From contig NC_035932.1 of assembly GCF_000348985.1 (NCBI RefSeq), positions 474,563-538,562 of the forward strand: a DNA stretch of 64,000 bases. The letters run 5' to 3'. The notes under the pieces were generated by a model, which was not told the DNA's origin, ran no database searches, and worked only from the letters and a program-made list of their open reading frames with translations. Shown here in pieces: positions 1 through 9,552 of the stretch. Positions within the stretch are counted from its first letter, which is position 1. Each line of letters opens with the position of its first letter. A program made the position numbers and the translations under genes. The DNA is from Huiozyma naganishii CBS 8797 (lineage: Eukaryota > Ascomycota > Saccharomycetes > Saccharomycetales > Saccharomycetaceae).

Positions 1-1
1 G

Positions 2-349
2 GGCCAACAGTTCGAAACGCTGAGAAAGGTTAGTACCCAATATGTGGTGTCAAGGATTGCTTTATGCATAAGAAAGTACGTATCCGACGAAAACTTGGTG
101 GACAGGGCACCAATCCCTAAAGTAAGAAAACTAGAATTGCTGACGCTATTAAAGGGCCTCTTGGACATCGTTCTTAATCTGTCGCGGGAAAAAATCAAAG
201 ACTACGCGGTTGAAATAGATAGCCTTTTACTGTTACATCCATTGGTGTTGAAAATGATACCGTCGTCACACAAAGTTGTCGGTCTACAGAAATTGGTAAC
301 TGAAATATCTCTCAACTTTGTGACGGTGATGTCCACGTCACAGATCTGA
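2..349 (+). CDS. MON2: MON2, C-terminal end (5' truncated by window)
   Basis: An open frame runs from the first complete codon at position 2 to a stop at 347-349, about 115 residues, with no convincing ATG, so it is the 3' end of a longer gene. The sequence is helical and leucine-rich (for example LLTLLKGLLDIVLNLS), which fits the C-terminal end of the Mon2/Dop1-type scaffold that works at the trans-Golgi and endosomes. The call rests mainly on synteny: it converges on CLA4 exactly as MON2 (YNL297C) converges on CLA4 (YNL298W) in S. cerevisiae. No diagnostic domain is visible in this fragment, so another long gene cannot be fully excluded. Confidence 0.65.
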   Translation, partial: GQQFETLRKVSTQYVVSRIALCIRKYVSDENLVDRAPIPKVRKLELLTLLKGLLDIVLNLSREKIKDYAVEIDSLLLLHPLVLKMIPSSHKVVGLQKLVTEISLNFVTVMSTSQI

Positions 350-525
350 GTATTATGTTATACGGTCCGTTCGACCTGCTTGTGGTACATTTGTAGATAG
401 TTTTTGAATGTTAGGTCGTATTTACCCTAGTAAAAATTTATAGATAGAGTCAAGTAAACGCTAACGAAGACATCCAACGTCGGAGTAGATGGAGTTAGCG
501 TAATGTATATCAGCGGGAGAGATTG

Positions 526-3177
526 TTAGTCCTTCCAGTCCAGTAGCGGTGTCAGTTCATTAGGTTCGCACGCCATACTGAAAAACACATGATGGAGCAG
601 TTCCTCAGTTGAAGCTCTGTATCTGACGTCCACACAAAGACAAACACTCAAAAACCTTTTTATCTCCAATGAGAGTGTTTCCGGATACTTCAGTTTCGGT
701 GTACCATTGGTCGCAATCAAATACAGGGCCTTCAATGGATCTTCGTTCAGGTAAGGAGGCTCGCTTTCCAGCATCTCGATCGCCATTATACCTAAAGACC
801 AAACATCAACCTTCTCATCATATTCTCTCTGTTTTACGACCTCCGGTGCCATCCAGTAAGGTGTACCAACCATTGTAGCACGTTTATTCCTTTGGTCCGT
901 TAGCTTTGCGCAAAACCCAAAATCAGTGATTTTAACGCGGGCATGTGTATCGAGAAGAACATTATCAGATTTGATATCTCTATGAATAATATGCTTATCG
1001 TGCAAAAATTTCAACCCTTGACAGGTCTCTCTAACAATGTATGCAATCTGTGGTTCAGTTAGTGGGGAATGAGTACTGCCGTTTGTCGGGCTATTTTCGA
1101 TAATATCTGTCAAGGACCCGCCTTCCATATACTCCATAACCACCCATAGATCATCTTCAGTCTTCAAATACGATTCGATGAAGTTGACTATATTCTTGTG
1201 TTTTGAATCCTTCATTACATGAATCTCATTAACGATCAGTTCCTTACGTGGCTGTTTAGATAGTATCATCTGCTTGATAGCCACTTTATCGCCAACCTTC
1301 ATATTCTCACCATCGGATTCAGCTTGGCGTGATTCTAATGGAGGTAGTACCAGTCTTTCAGCTAAGTAGACCGACCCACTAGCACCTTGGCCTGCCTTTT
1401 CGATCATTTGGAATAGTGGCGAAGGGTCCGTGTTGATAGAAACGCTCCTCAACCTAGATATAACCTCGGCATTCGACATTGTTGGCTTTGAAGTCTTTTT
1501 CTGTTTTGTAACACCAACATCCTTTTTAGGTTCTGTCTTTGGTTTCCGTGGTGCCTCCCGTGCCGGTTGAATAATTTTGTTCACCTGCGGCTCCTGTTTC
1601 ATCGCTACTGCAGCTGCTGTGACGCTAATATTGTTGTCCGCGACTTGACTGGGTGGTTTGGGTGCAGCCCTTTGCGGTTGCAGCTTCACGGGGGAAATGC
1701 TAGGTCCTTGTTTGACTGGAGAAACTTTTTGGGCAGTCTGAATTTGTCCATGCTGTGGGGGTAGTTGTTGTGGTTTCTGAGCAGCGTAAGGGTTGTGCTG
1801 GTTGTGATACGGTTTAGTGTTTTGAGCAACAGGAGATATTCTTTGATTGCCGGAATTGTACTGATGCGGGAACTGTTGCCTATACTGTTGCTGCTGTTGC
1901 TGTTGGTACTGGGGATACTGCTGTTGCTGGTGCTGTTGCTGTTGATATTGCATTGGTTGTTGTTGTTGTGGTGGAGGTGTTTGACGGGGCGTTTGGCGAA
2001 GAGCAGATCTGGGAGGCAAATTGACCGCAGTTGGAGAAACTACTTTCTGCGATTCCATTTGCTGCTGCTGATGCTGCTGCTGTGACGTTATGTAACTCTG
2101 ATTCAGTTGAGCGCGCTGAGATAAAGACATAGCTTGTTGCTTATGCTGCGATGTCACCGAATGGTTGGAGCCATGTGACGTTGGAGGCGATGGTGCACGT
2201 CTCTGTGGCATCATTTCGTTTGAGGCGTGACGGTTTTGCTGGAAACTGGAGCTCGAGCTTGACGACGACGACCCCAACGAAACGTCCGACGATGTACTAG
2301 GGTATTTGTTGATCAACGAGTTCGGTTGCGATCTGGCGCTGGCAGGACCACCTGTGGTCTGTTGCCCATTGATGTCTATCTCATTGTATTCCTGGTAAAA
2401 CTGCAGCACCTGTATAACGGCAGCTGAGTCGTTGTTCCAATCGTCACCTGTGATCCGCGAGTGTTTCAGCAATTTCTCCCAGTTGGTGGGCATCCCGACA
2501 AAGCTGCCCGTCTCTGGATCAAACCCAACGTGTACTTTGTGCGTGAAATTTGTAGGCGACGAGACCCCACTCAGAAGCGGGCATTTCGCGAAGATGGCGT
2601 CCAGCCACGAGTGTACATCGTACTCTGTCTTTGTTGCCACATACAATGATTTCTTCGATGCTTGATCGGATGAGGAACTTGACGACCGGGGAGACCCATT
2701 CAGCCCCCCGTTCGAGAGGTTCAGTGACGTTCTTTCGTTCATGCGTACAATCTCAAAACAGTTTTGCTTCATTTGGTTTCTGCTTACACTGACTATACTG
2801 GTCAACGGAACTGAAATCAGGGGATCATCCAAATGCTTCTCATTTTTGTAAAGCGCTAGATACAGATCATTTAGTACCATGTACCTCTTCTGCCAAATAA
2901 ACGATAGTATGCCGTTCTCCTTATATGAAACCCATCCTGCCTTCCTTCTCGTATCTTGCAGTGGTGATGAGATCGACCTGGATGAAACCTGTTGGCTTGA
3001 AGGGTCCGTAAACTTCGAGGCACCCAAACTCAGCTGGTTCATATACTTCGTAGTCGGCTGTGTCTGGTTGTAAGCGACAGACCCACTGGCCCGCGCAGCG
3101 GTGGGTGGCCGAGGTGCAGGCCCAATATTCTGGAAATCACTCTCCGATATCTTGTTGGCAGCAGCAGATAGAGACAT
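526..3177 (-). CDS. CLA4: PAK-family protein kinase Cla4
   Basis: Cdc42-activated Ser/Thr kinase that acts in septin-ring assembly, budding and mitotic exit at sites of polarised growth. The 883 residues show the full Cla4 architecture. A PH domain lies at about 80-198 (from GWVSYKENG), which binds phosphoinositides. A CRIB motif follows at about 206-262 (HKVHVGFDPETGSFVGMP), which binds Cdc42-GTP. Next is a long Gln/Pro/Ser-rich linker with polyglutamine runs at about 380-480. The kinase domain spans about 588-870: glycine loop GQGASGS, VAIK lysine, HRDIKSDN with catalytic Asp near 734, DFG and GTPYWMAPE. The PH domain separates it from Ste20. The S. cerevisiae protein is 842 residues; the extra length is in the low-complexity linker. 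Its paralogue SKM1 is not here. Transcribed toward MON2. Confidence 0.97.
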   Translation of the reverse strand: MSLSAAANKISESDFQNIGPAPRPPTAARASGSVAYNQTQPTTKYMNQLSLGASKFTDPSSQQVSSRSISSPLQDTRRKAGWVSYKENGILSFIWQKRYMVLNDLYLALYKNEKHLDDPLISVPLTSIVSVSRNQMKQNCFEIVRMNERTSLNLSNGGLNGSPRSSSSSSDQASKKSLYVATKTEYDVHSWLDAIFAKCPLLSGVSSPTNFTHKVHVGFDPETGSFVGMPTNWEKLLKHSRITGDDWNNDSAAVIQVLQFYQEYNEIDINGQQTTGGPASARSQPNSLINKYPSTSSDVSLGSSSSSSSSSFQQNRHASNEMMPQRRAPSPPTSHGSNHSVTSQHKQQAMSLSQRAQLNQSYITSQQQHQQQQMESQKVVSPTAVNLPPRSALRQTPRQTPPPQQQQPMQYQQQQHQQQQYPQYQQQQQQQYRQQFPHQYNSGNQRISPVAQNTKPYHNQHNPYAAQKPQQLPPQHGQIQTAQKVSPVKQGPSISPVKLQPQRAAPKPPSQVADNNISVTAAAVAMKQEPQVNKIIQPAREAPRKPKTEPKKDVGVTKQKKTSKPTMSNAEVISRLRSVSINTDPSPLFQMIEKAGQGASGSVYLAERLVLPPLESRQAESDGENMKVGDKVAIKQMILSKQPRKELIVNEIHVMKDSKHKNIVNFIESYLKTEDDLWVVMEYMEGGSLTDIIENSPTNGSTHSPLTEPQIAYIVRETCQGLKFLHDKHIIHRDIKSDNVLLDTHARVKITDFGFCAKLTDQRNKRATMVGTPYWMAPEVVKQREYDEKVDVWSLGIMAIEMLESEPPYLNEDPLKALYLIATNGTPKLKYPETLSLEIKRFLSVCLCVDVRYRASTEELLHHVFFSMACEPNELTPLLDWKD

Positions 3178-3616
3178 GTCTACAATCCTTCTCCACGTGT
3201 ATATTTGCAGCGACTATTGAAAGTGTTATATTAGGACACCGTTTATCGTTTTAGTTTCCGTTTATTACTCCTTTAACAGACAGGAAGTGTTGATGCGTTG
3301 TTTGACTTCCCAATGCTCGCCAATGCCAGCTTATACACGTACCCAGGACCTGATACACGCCAGTTTTGGACAGTCACCAGAGCTTCTTCGAGACTCTCTG
3401 AACGTCTATATTTCTATTCTTCATTTTTTTTTTCTAGTCAAAAATTTCAGATCTTGAAACAGACGCGTCAGGGATTTCCTAAAAAGGAAACAATCGCCAA
3501 AAAGAGCAAAAACTTTCGCGTTCCGCCCTTTTGGGTAATATCACGTGATTTGGTCAGGCCCACTGTGGGGCAGGGTCTCGATGGGCAGGACAGGGCACTC
3601 GCGCTCAGAGGGGACG
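3178..3616. promoter_or_regulatory. CLA4 upstream region / TRF5 3' flank
   Basis: This 439-bp gap lies between the CLA4 start and the TRF5 stop, both on the minus strand, so it holds the CLA4 promoter and the TRF5 3' end. I see one ACGCGT (MCB-type) hexamer at 3463-3468, about 290 bp upstream of CLA4, and an oligo-T/A stretch near 3424-3434. One hexamer is weak evidence for MBF control. No tRNA or conserved gene is visible. Confidence 0.3.
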
Positions 3617-5515
3617 CTACCAGCTGCCCTTGGCGAGTGCCTGGCCCTTCGAGAACCAGTAGTCTCTCCGTGTCTGGGCGTCGACGGTTGCGCGCTTCAA
3701 GTTGGCTGCGTTGCCGGTCTCTGAGCGGGTCGGTTCCACACTGCTTCTTTCCGTGTCGCCGTCGTGGTCCGAGAGGCCCATTAGGGAGTCGATGCTCTGT
3801 CTTGGGTGCTTGCTGCTCGACTTCTGTTTACTCTTCTTGACTGGGGTCACAGTTTTGGTTCTTTGTGTGGGAGTTGCCTTTTTCTTCTTCTTTAATTTCT
3901 TCTTGGCAGGTTCGTCCAGACGGTACATTTCCGTATCGTCGTGGCCACCCGTGATCAGGTCGTCATCACTGGGGTCCAGGAACACATCTTCAGCAGGTTT
4001 CCCGCTGCGGTATAGGGTCCGGGCCCTTTTGCGGTGAAACTTTTCGTTTTCCAGTATTGCCCTGTTTTCGACAAAGGCCCTATCATCCTGAAAGTCCCTC
4101 CGCTCGCCCTTGTACTTGATGACGTTGGCCAGGATGCTCTCGCCGACACGGTCCTTAAAGGTCGCCATGTTCAATTCGTAGCACTTGTTTGTCAGGAGGT
4201 CGAACGCACCGGCAAAGGCCTTCTTGATCACTCTCATGTTGAAGGAGCTCCGGCTGATGTTGTTCGAGTGTTCCATCGGGTCCTGGATTGCCAGTGCAAA
4301 CGAGTTCCTCACCGGGAGCAAGGACTTCCAATGTGATTTTGGTACGTATACGGGGAAATGGTCGTCGTTGAAGCTCAGTGCCACGTCGTCGTACGCAAAG
4401 TTCTTGCCGTACAACTCGAAGAAGTCGATTAACAGGACACCCAAATTATCCAGAGGGTCTATCTCTTGGGTCCGGATCTTTGGATGCAAATTCATAAATG
4501 AGTAGACGAGACAGATGATACTGAATCCGCCTAGCCCGCCCGTGTGGACGTCGTTGAGCCTCCTTGCTGCAAGAAATTGTTTGATGATGAGGACCAGTTC
4601 ACGCAGACCGGGCGTCTCGCGAAGCCAGCCGCGGATCAAACGTGCTGCCTCAATACCGTTTAGCCGTTCAAAGGACACATCGATGTGGAGGTTGGAATGG
4701 GGCTCTATGAATTTGATGATGGGTACTCTTGTTCGGCTGATGACTTCAATCTGCACGGCTAGATTCTCATCTCTCAAGTGACGAGCCAGTTCGTACAAGT
4801 ATTGAGTGTTTTCTTTATCCATTGAGGTGCTGTTCACAACGCAGTCGATATCTGAACCGGGCATGTACAAATCAGTCGCGTATGACCCAAATACATGCAA
4901 ATCCGAGTCTCGCCAGAGCGATCTCACGGCTTTCCGAATCTTCTGAACCGCTCGGTTACGTGAAATGATCTCACTCCCAGTGGGTGATATGTACGCGACA
5001 AAATCTTTAATCTCCTGCGTGAGCCACTGGCTGATTTGTTTCTCTTGTGAATGGTCTTGGTTCAAAAGCCAGGGGAAATTCGGGTTGAACTCCGGCTGTG
5101 CATTTTCCATGGGACTCTTGCTCGATTCAGAAGAAACCTCGTCGTCCGTGGAATTGTGATCTTCCTCCTCCCCTGCAGAGCTATCAGAGAAAGCTATATA
5201 GTCTCTGTTCAAAGTCAGCGTATCCTCTTGTCGCAGTGCATGCGGTGGCTCACCCCCATCTTGCGAACTTGCCTCATCGATCTCCTTAATCAAAACTTTA
5301 TCCTCCAGTTCTGTGTCCTCCATGGACAACAATAAATTATCGTACGATGCATCCACTTTCAACTCTTCAAATGGGTTCCTTGAACTACCATTACCATCGT
5401 TTAGACTCTGGAGTTCGTTGAAATCCGACACAGACCCGGAGTTGAACACCTCGATGTGCTCCCGCACTTTATTGAAGGATAACTTCCTCAACCGCTTCCC
5501 TCTCCAGTTACGCAT
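3617..5515 (-). CDS. TRF5: Non-canonical poly(A) polymerase of the TRAMP complex (Trf5/Pap2 type)
   Basis: Nuclear/nucleolar poly(A) polymerase that adds short A-tails to aberrant rRNA, snoRNA and tRNA precursors, marking them for the exosome within TRAMP. The 632 residues contain the pol-beta nucleotidyltransferase signature GSYATDLYMPGSDID at about 210-224, whose two aspartates (about 222 and 224) bind the catalytic metal. A later aspartate is likely in HIDVSFER. A PAP-associated domain follows (LDNLGVLLIDFFELYGKNF). The N-terminus is acidic and the C-terminus is basic (KKKLKKKKK), suiting nucleolar RNA binding. In S. cerevisiae TRF5 (642 aa) and PAP2 (584 aa) are WGD sisters; the position beside CLA4 and TOS6 and the length favour TRF5, but one gene may do both jobs here. 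Confidence 0.93.
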   Translation of the reverse strand: MRNWRGKRLRKLSFNKVREHIEVFNSGSVSDFNELQSLNDGNGSSRNPFEELKVDASYDNLLLSMEDTELEDKVLIKEIDEASSQDGGEPPHALRQEDTLTLNRDYIAFSDSSAGEEEDHNSTDDEVSSESSKSPMENAQPEFNPNFPWLLNQDHSQEKQISQWLTQEIKDFVAYISPTGSEIISRNRAVQKIRKAVRSLWRDSDLHVFGSYATDLYMPGSDIDCVVNSTSMDKENTQYLYELARHLRDENLAVQIEVISRTRVPIIKFIEPHSNLHIDVSFERLNGIEAARLIRGWLRETPGLRELVLIIKQFLAARRLNDVHTGGLGGFSIICLVYSFMNLHPKIRTQEIDPLDNLGVLLIDFFELYGKNFAYDDVALSFNDDHFPVYVPKSHWKSLLPVRNSFALAIQDPMEHSNNISRSSFNMRVIKKAFAGAFDLLTNKCYELNMATFKDRVGESILANVIKYKGERRDFQDDRAFVENRAILENEKFHRKRARTLYRSGKPAEDVFLDPSDDDLITGGHDDTEMYRLDEPAKKKLKKKKKATPTQRTKTVTPVKKSKQKSSSKHPRQSIDSLMGLSDHDGDTERSSVEPTRSETGNAANLKRATVDAQTRRDYWFSKGQALAKGSW

Positions 5516-5568
5516 TGCCAGCCTCCCCTTGCAAATAACCCTCCCAACAAACAGTATCTAATACTACG

Positions 5569-5607
5569 CTCATCTCATCTCATCGTTTCTTGAAATCAAA
5601 ATTTTTT
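5569..5607 (-). promoter_or_regulatory. PAC/RRPE-type ribosome-biogenesis promoter elements of TRF5
   Basis: About 55-90 bp upstream of the TRF5 ATG (minus strand) the plus strand reads CTCATCTCATCTCATCG at 5569-5585, three reverse-complement PAC cores (GATGAG), and AAAATTTTTT at 5598-5607, an RRPE-like element. This pair marks rRNA-processing genes in Saccharomycetaceae, which fits the role of TRAMP. The match was made by eye. Confidence 0.5.
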
Positions 5608-5796
5608 AAGTGAAAAAAAATGTTCACGAGTTGTATGTATGTATTATATAATATTATGTTTTATAGAAGTTGAGGTAGTGGGATGTGGTGGGTCAGTTTG
5701 ACGTATCTGGGGTTCATGAGATGCAGTAGGGGACAGAGAATGTATGATTGTTGTGTAGTGGACCAAATTTGTAGTATTTTACATTATTGTTTGCGT

Positions 5797-6169
5797 TTAT
5801 AGCAGACACAGAGCAGCAGCAACGACACCAACCATTGCTAATGGGACGTTGTCTTGTACACCGGCGGCAGCAAACGTGCTCACACTTGGAGCAGTAGCTG
5901 TGGCATTCTTAGATTGCTGTTGCACGGAAAGTGTGGAGGCGGCAGAGGAGGAAGCTGACGTACTCTTCGAAGAGGCGGCGACGGCAGCGGAGACAGAGCC
6001 AGAAGAGACCGTGCTGGTGACACGTGGAGTCGTGGTGGACTTGACCGTGGACACAACAGATTTGGGTGACCTCTGGGGTGGTGGTGATGTCAACGTAGGT
6101 GACGCTGTCAGCGGCGACCAAAGCGGTGAAAAGAGTAGCAGATAGAGCTAGTACGGATTGGAATTGCAT
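5797..6169 (-). pseudogene. TOS6: Tos6-like GPI cell-wall protein, reading frame broken by one base
   Basis: Small secreted Ser/Thr/Ala-rich protein predicted to be GPI-anchored in the wall. The first frame starts at 6169 with a signal peptide (MQFQSVLALSATLFTALVAA), followed by DSVTYVDITTTPE, the conserved start of the mature Tos6. At about 6065-6055 the coherent reading moves to the next frame, where KSVVSTVKSTTTPRVTSTV continues the same family pattern. It ends in a hydrophobic GPI tail (VPLAMVGVVAAALCLL) with a stop at 5797. The span is 373 nt, one more than a multiple of three, so one extra base (or two missing) explains the break. It could be a real inactivating indel, a sequencing error near the CCCC/CCCAAA runs, or frameshifting. 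The position next to TRF5 matches S. cerevisiae YNL300W. Confidence 0.8.
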
Positions 6170-6492
6170 TGATGTATTATAGTACTGTTAAAGAAATGAG
6201 GGACAATAGTTGGAATTTTGTGTGGTTTCCTTTCCCGAGAAGTGAACAAGCCAGAGGAACATGGTGGTATCATTACCGTTAGAATAGCTCCCCGTTCCAG
6301 CCTCTTTATATATTATTTGCAATCGCGGTGTGAGATCAAGACACGGAATCCCCAACGGACGTTCTATTCCTCCGTCCTTCTTCTTCTCCCACCATTTGGG
6401 GCGCACACGGTACCCCAAGGGGTATTGCTGCAGCCCCCGGCGCAGATCTTCTACCACTTACGAACACGATTGATCCAACTCGATCGATGACA

Positions 6493-6577
6493 TTTCGCGT
6501 TAACCGTTGCGATGAGAGGAAACAGACGCCAAAAATGTGATTTTCTTCTTTTTGGAAAAGGACGCGAAATGACGCGT
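6493..6577 (-). promoter_or_regulatory. SBF/MBF site cluster upstream of TOS6
   Basis: Three G1/S-type sites lie within 85 bp: TTTCGCG (reverse SCB) at 6493-6499, CGCGAAA (SCB core) at 6563-6569, and ACGCGT (MCB) at 6572-6577. They sit about 325-410 bp upstream of the TOS6 ATG. TOS6 was named in S. cerevisiae as a target of SBF, so conserved sites here support both the gene identity and G1/S timing. Binding is inferred from motifs only. Confidence 0.6.
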
Positions 6578-6889
6578 CTTGGATTCCGCCGTGTGTAACA
6601 GTTAGTAGGACACTGCACCGAGTCTCGCCTGGCAGTCGCGAATTGCGCGAAGGACTCACGGTGACTTTGCTATTGTCTGTGGTTGTTGCGACGCGGTGGT
6701 AACATGGGAGGAATGGCGAGCGGGCATGGCGAGGGGGACATTTCGTGTGGTCGAGTTCCTACTGTACTTTTTTGGTCTTCGCCACGACATCAGAAACCGT
6801 CTTGGCTTGCGAATCGTAACGAAACCGTAGTGGAATTCGCCAAGAGCACGACCACGGGAATGCACACTTCCCAGACGTCCCCGGCATTT

Positions 6890-6902
6890 ACACCCATACA
6901 TT
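6890..6902 (+). promoter_or_regulatory. Rap1 binding site upstream of RPS19
   Basis: ACACCCATACATT matches the Rap1 consensus ACACCCRYACAYM in 12 of 13 positions. It lies about 360 bp upstream of the RPS19 start, a typical distance for a ribosomal-protein gene promoter. It is followed by the motif cluster at 7013-7122, as expected if Rap1 opens the promoter for Fhl1/Ifh1-type activators. Confidence 0.65.
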
Positions 6903-7012
6903 TCTACCAAATCCGCACACCATTTCAATTTTTGTTATTTTTCTTGCGTTTTCACAAAACTGTTTTTTTTGAGTTTGTTTTCCCGCTTTCCAGAGGGAGC
7001 TGGGGCGAGTGT

Positions 7013-7122
7013 CTAGGCAGAGAGCCGGCCTGTTCCAGTTTTTGCCCGGCCCCGCCACGCTGGGGCCTACGCTTGCTCTCTGCCTGGCGAGTGGCCGCCG
7101 CTGGGCAGACACCTCTGCCTGG
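7013..7122 (+). promoter_or_regulatory. CTCTGCCTGG/CTAGGCAGAG motif cluster in the RPS19 promoter
   Basis: Three copies of one 10-bp motif occur in 110 bp: CTAGGCAGAG at 7013-7022 (reverse), CTCTGCCTGG at 7078-7087 and CTCTGCCTGG at 7113-7122, with a one-mismatch reverse copy CTGGGCAGA at 7101-7109. The same motif is clustered upstream of RPL25. The TCTGCCT core resembles the IFHL element linked to Fhl1/Ifh1 at yeast ribosomal-protein promoters; that name is from memory. Confidence 0.55.
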
Positions 7123-7261
7123 AGCGTTCCGCTCGGTTGTTGTAATGTAGAATTTATCAAAGATTACTCTCATTTGTGGATTTGTTCAGTACACAGGCTT
7201 TAAACAGTGAGGTTCTTGCATCGTGAAGAACACCGTATATACACAAAAACAACCAATAACA

Positions 7262-8082
7262 ATGCCAGGTGTTTCTGTTAGGTACGTTAATTATTCAATG
7301 GAACGATTTTGAGGAGGGAACTGTGTGCGTGAGAGAGAGAGAGAGGAGAACTTATGACCGTGGATATTTTGAGATTGAACAAGGTACCAGATATGAATGC
7401 TGTGGTCGAGACTGCAGATCCCTGGACAGGGAAACTTGATAATGATGGTTAGACTCTCATTCTTCTTAGAACCTCCTGCATGCTCGATATCAGTGGGCAA
7501 GACACTTGCGGAACCGTTCCCTTACACCATGCGTCACATGAAATCCTCATAATGTTAAACCATCTTAAAACTTTCCTTACTAACAAATCGTTATATGCTT
7601 TGTACGATGCTCATATTACTTATGAGTTTCTACAAATACCATAGTACCCCCCTCTACATTTATTCAGAGACGTTTCTGCTCAAGAATTCATCAACGCCTA
7701 TGCCTCTTTCTTGCAAAGACAAGGTAAGCTAGAAGTCCCAGGTTACGTTGACATTGTCAAGACCTCCCAAGGTAACGAGATGCCTCCACAAGACTCCGAA
7801 GGTTGGTTCTACAAGCGTGCCGCCTCCGTTGCCAGACACATCTACTTGAGAAAGCAAGTCGGTGTCGGCAAATTGAACAAGCTTTACGGTAACTCCAAGT
7901 CCAGAGGTGCCAGACCATCCAAGCACGTCGACGCCTCCGGTTCCATCAACAGAAAGGCCCTACAGGCTTTGGAGAAAATCGGCATTGTCGAAATCTCTCC
8001 AAAGGGTGGCAGAAGAATCTCCGAGAACGGTCAAAGAGATTTGGACCGTATCGCCGCTCAAACTTTGGAAGAAGACGAATAA
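7262..8082 (+). CDS. RPS19: 40S ribosomal protein S19 (eS19), two exons
   Basis: Component of the small-subunit head, needed for 18S rRNA 3'-end maturation. Exon 1 is 7262-7281 (ATG through the first two bases of Arg7, encoding MPGVSV plus split R). An intron of 386 nt follows, and exon 2 is 7668-8082. The joined product is 144 residues, the usual length of yeast Rps19, and contains the conserved stretches DVSAQEFINAYASFLQ, GWFYKRAASVARHIY and EISPKGGRRISENGQRD. The split inside codon 7 is the same as in S. cerevisiae. The gene keeps the position of RPS19B (YNL302C) between TOS6 and YPT11, but its usual neighbour RPL18B is missing. The Rap1 site and TCTGCCT-type motifs upstream indicate standard ribosomal-protein regulation. 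Confidence 0.97.
7282..7667 (+). other. Spliceosomal intron of RPS19
   Basis: The intron begins GTACGT, a variant of the usual yeast GTATGT donor. It carries a perfect branchpoint TACTAAC at 7578-7584 and ends ...TATTCAG at 7667, 83 nt beyond the branchpoint. A (GA)n run lies near 7331-7347. Removing it joins codon 7 (AG|A) and restores the Rps19 frame. No snoRNA-like boxes were recognised inside. Confidence 0.93.
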
Positions 8083-8279
8083 ACGTGTTGACCAAAGCCC
8101 TACCCCAATATGCGATTAAAGATTTAATAATCTTGTATGTGTGTGTATCATCAATTATATAAGTTGCCTTTCTCTTCATACAAACAGTTTATCGACTATC
8201 AATGAAGCTGTAATGCTGGAACGTTTATATGACGGTATATATGCTAAGAGATGCATGCTAAGTAATGTTGACCCGCGAG

Positions 8280-9299
8280 TCAGGTGCAGCAGTACGTGCC
8301 TGGGTAAGGCTGTTGTGATGCTGAGGACTCGTCGGGGGAAGGTTTCGTGATGTCTACCGACGAGGTCTTGATGTTGCGCTTGGTGCCCCTGATACGTAGT
8401 TTGAACACATGGTCGTAATCTCGCCAGTCTGCCTCCTCCTCCTCCTTCTTGCTGTAGTCCTGCTCATCGTCCACTGTGGAGTCCACTGTGTCGCTGGCCA
8501 TCTCCAAATCGGAACTCGAGTACCGCGATCGGCGTTTCCTGGCCTCCTCACCGTCGTCGTCATCGTAGCACCCGTTTTCGACGAGGTTAGTGATGACTGC
8601 ATCAAATGCACGCTCCACGGAGTCCGACCACCGAGATGTCACCGCGAAATGGGACTCAATGGGGACGTTATATTCCATCCGGGACCGCGCCACGAAATCC
8701 GCAACGTCCTCCGCAGTGACCTCTCTGTCGTCGTCCAAATCCAGCTTGGTGCCGATGAGGTAGAACCGCGCCCTCTTAAGGTCCGCAGAGGTCAGGTTCT
8801 TGAGCGCCTCCGGGATCCAGTACTCGAGACAGCTGTCGAGCGTGCTCCGCCTGCACGTATCGTAGCAGAGCACGACCCCATGACAGTTCCTGTACAGCGA
8901 CGGTATTATCGCGTTGCGGAACCGCTCCTGCCCTGCAGTGTCCCATATGAGACAGTTGAAGAACCTGTGGTCGATATCAATCAACCTGTTCTTGATATCG
9001 ACACCGATGGTCGTCCGCGTGTCCAGTGCCGCCTCCTGGGGCGCACCATCAACGGGATCCTTCATCGGCAGCAGGTCACAGTACCGCAGGATCATCGCCG
9101 TCTTTCCCACATTCGCGTCCCCTACAAGTAGTAACTTCAGATGCGTGTGCCCGGCGGAATCCATCAGCAGCGCGGAGTCCCTAACACGCCTGCTTCTCGT
9201 GCGTTTCGGCGCCCGCGGGAACTGTGCCGCGGGACTCTGCGGCGGCGACGCCATGGGCGACTGCCACACATTGAACGAGTGTCTCTTGTTGCTTGCCAT
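8280..9299 (-). CDS. YPT11: Rab-type small GTPase Ypt11
   Basis: Rab GTPase that links mitochondria and Golgi cargo to Myo2 for transport into the bud. The 339 residues begin with a Ser/Pro/Arg-rich extension characteristic of Ypt11. The G domain follows: P-loop GDANVGKT at 60-67, switch II WDTAGQERFRNAI, and TKLD for guanine specificity. An acidic insert lies near 240-280, and the protein ends in TYCCT, a CC-type prenylation end. S. cerevisiae Ypt11 is 417 residues, so the extension is shorter here. Placed between RPS19 and BXI1 as in the YNL302-305 order, with divergent transcription from BXI1. Confidence 0.93.
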   Translation of the reverse strand: MASNKRHSFNVWQSPMASPPQSPAAQFPRAPKRTRSRRVRDSALLMDSAGHTHLKLLLVGDANVGKTAMILRYCDLLPMKDPVDGAPQEAALDTRTTIGVDIKNRLIDIDHRFFNCLIWDTAGQERFRNAIIPSLYRNCHGVVLCYDTCRRSTLDSCLEYWIPEALKNLTSADLKRARFYLIGTKLDLDDDREVTAEDVADFVARSRMEYNVPIESHFAVTSRWSDSVERAFDAVITNLVENGCYDDDDGEEARKRRSRYSSSDLEMASDTVDSTVDDEQDYSKKEEEEADWRDYDHVFKLRIRGTKRNIKTSSVDITKPSPDESSASQQPYPGTYCCT

Positions 9300-9552
9300 C
9301 TAAAAGAAGCCCTCGTCCTGTGTATCCTACCTCGTGCAATCACACAGACCATCAACACAGTCCACAACAGCACTGCATCCTGGTAATGACCAACAGCCGT
9401 GTAAGTTAATTGTTCAATTCGTGTTAAATATATATTTAATTCAAAAATTGGGTATCTGTTTTAGGGACTACTCATCGCCAACGGTAGATACAGCTACAGA
9501 CGCACCCAACGCAGCTGGTTTGTGGCGCTAAGGAACAGATACAGATACGCAC

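Noticed and set aside
1765..2085. Leucine-rich open frame that looks like a membrane protein
   Set aside because: It is the reverse reading of the CLA4 polyglutamine (CAG) linker, which automatically gives leucine runs.
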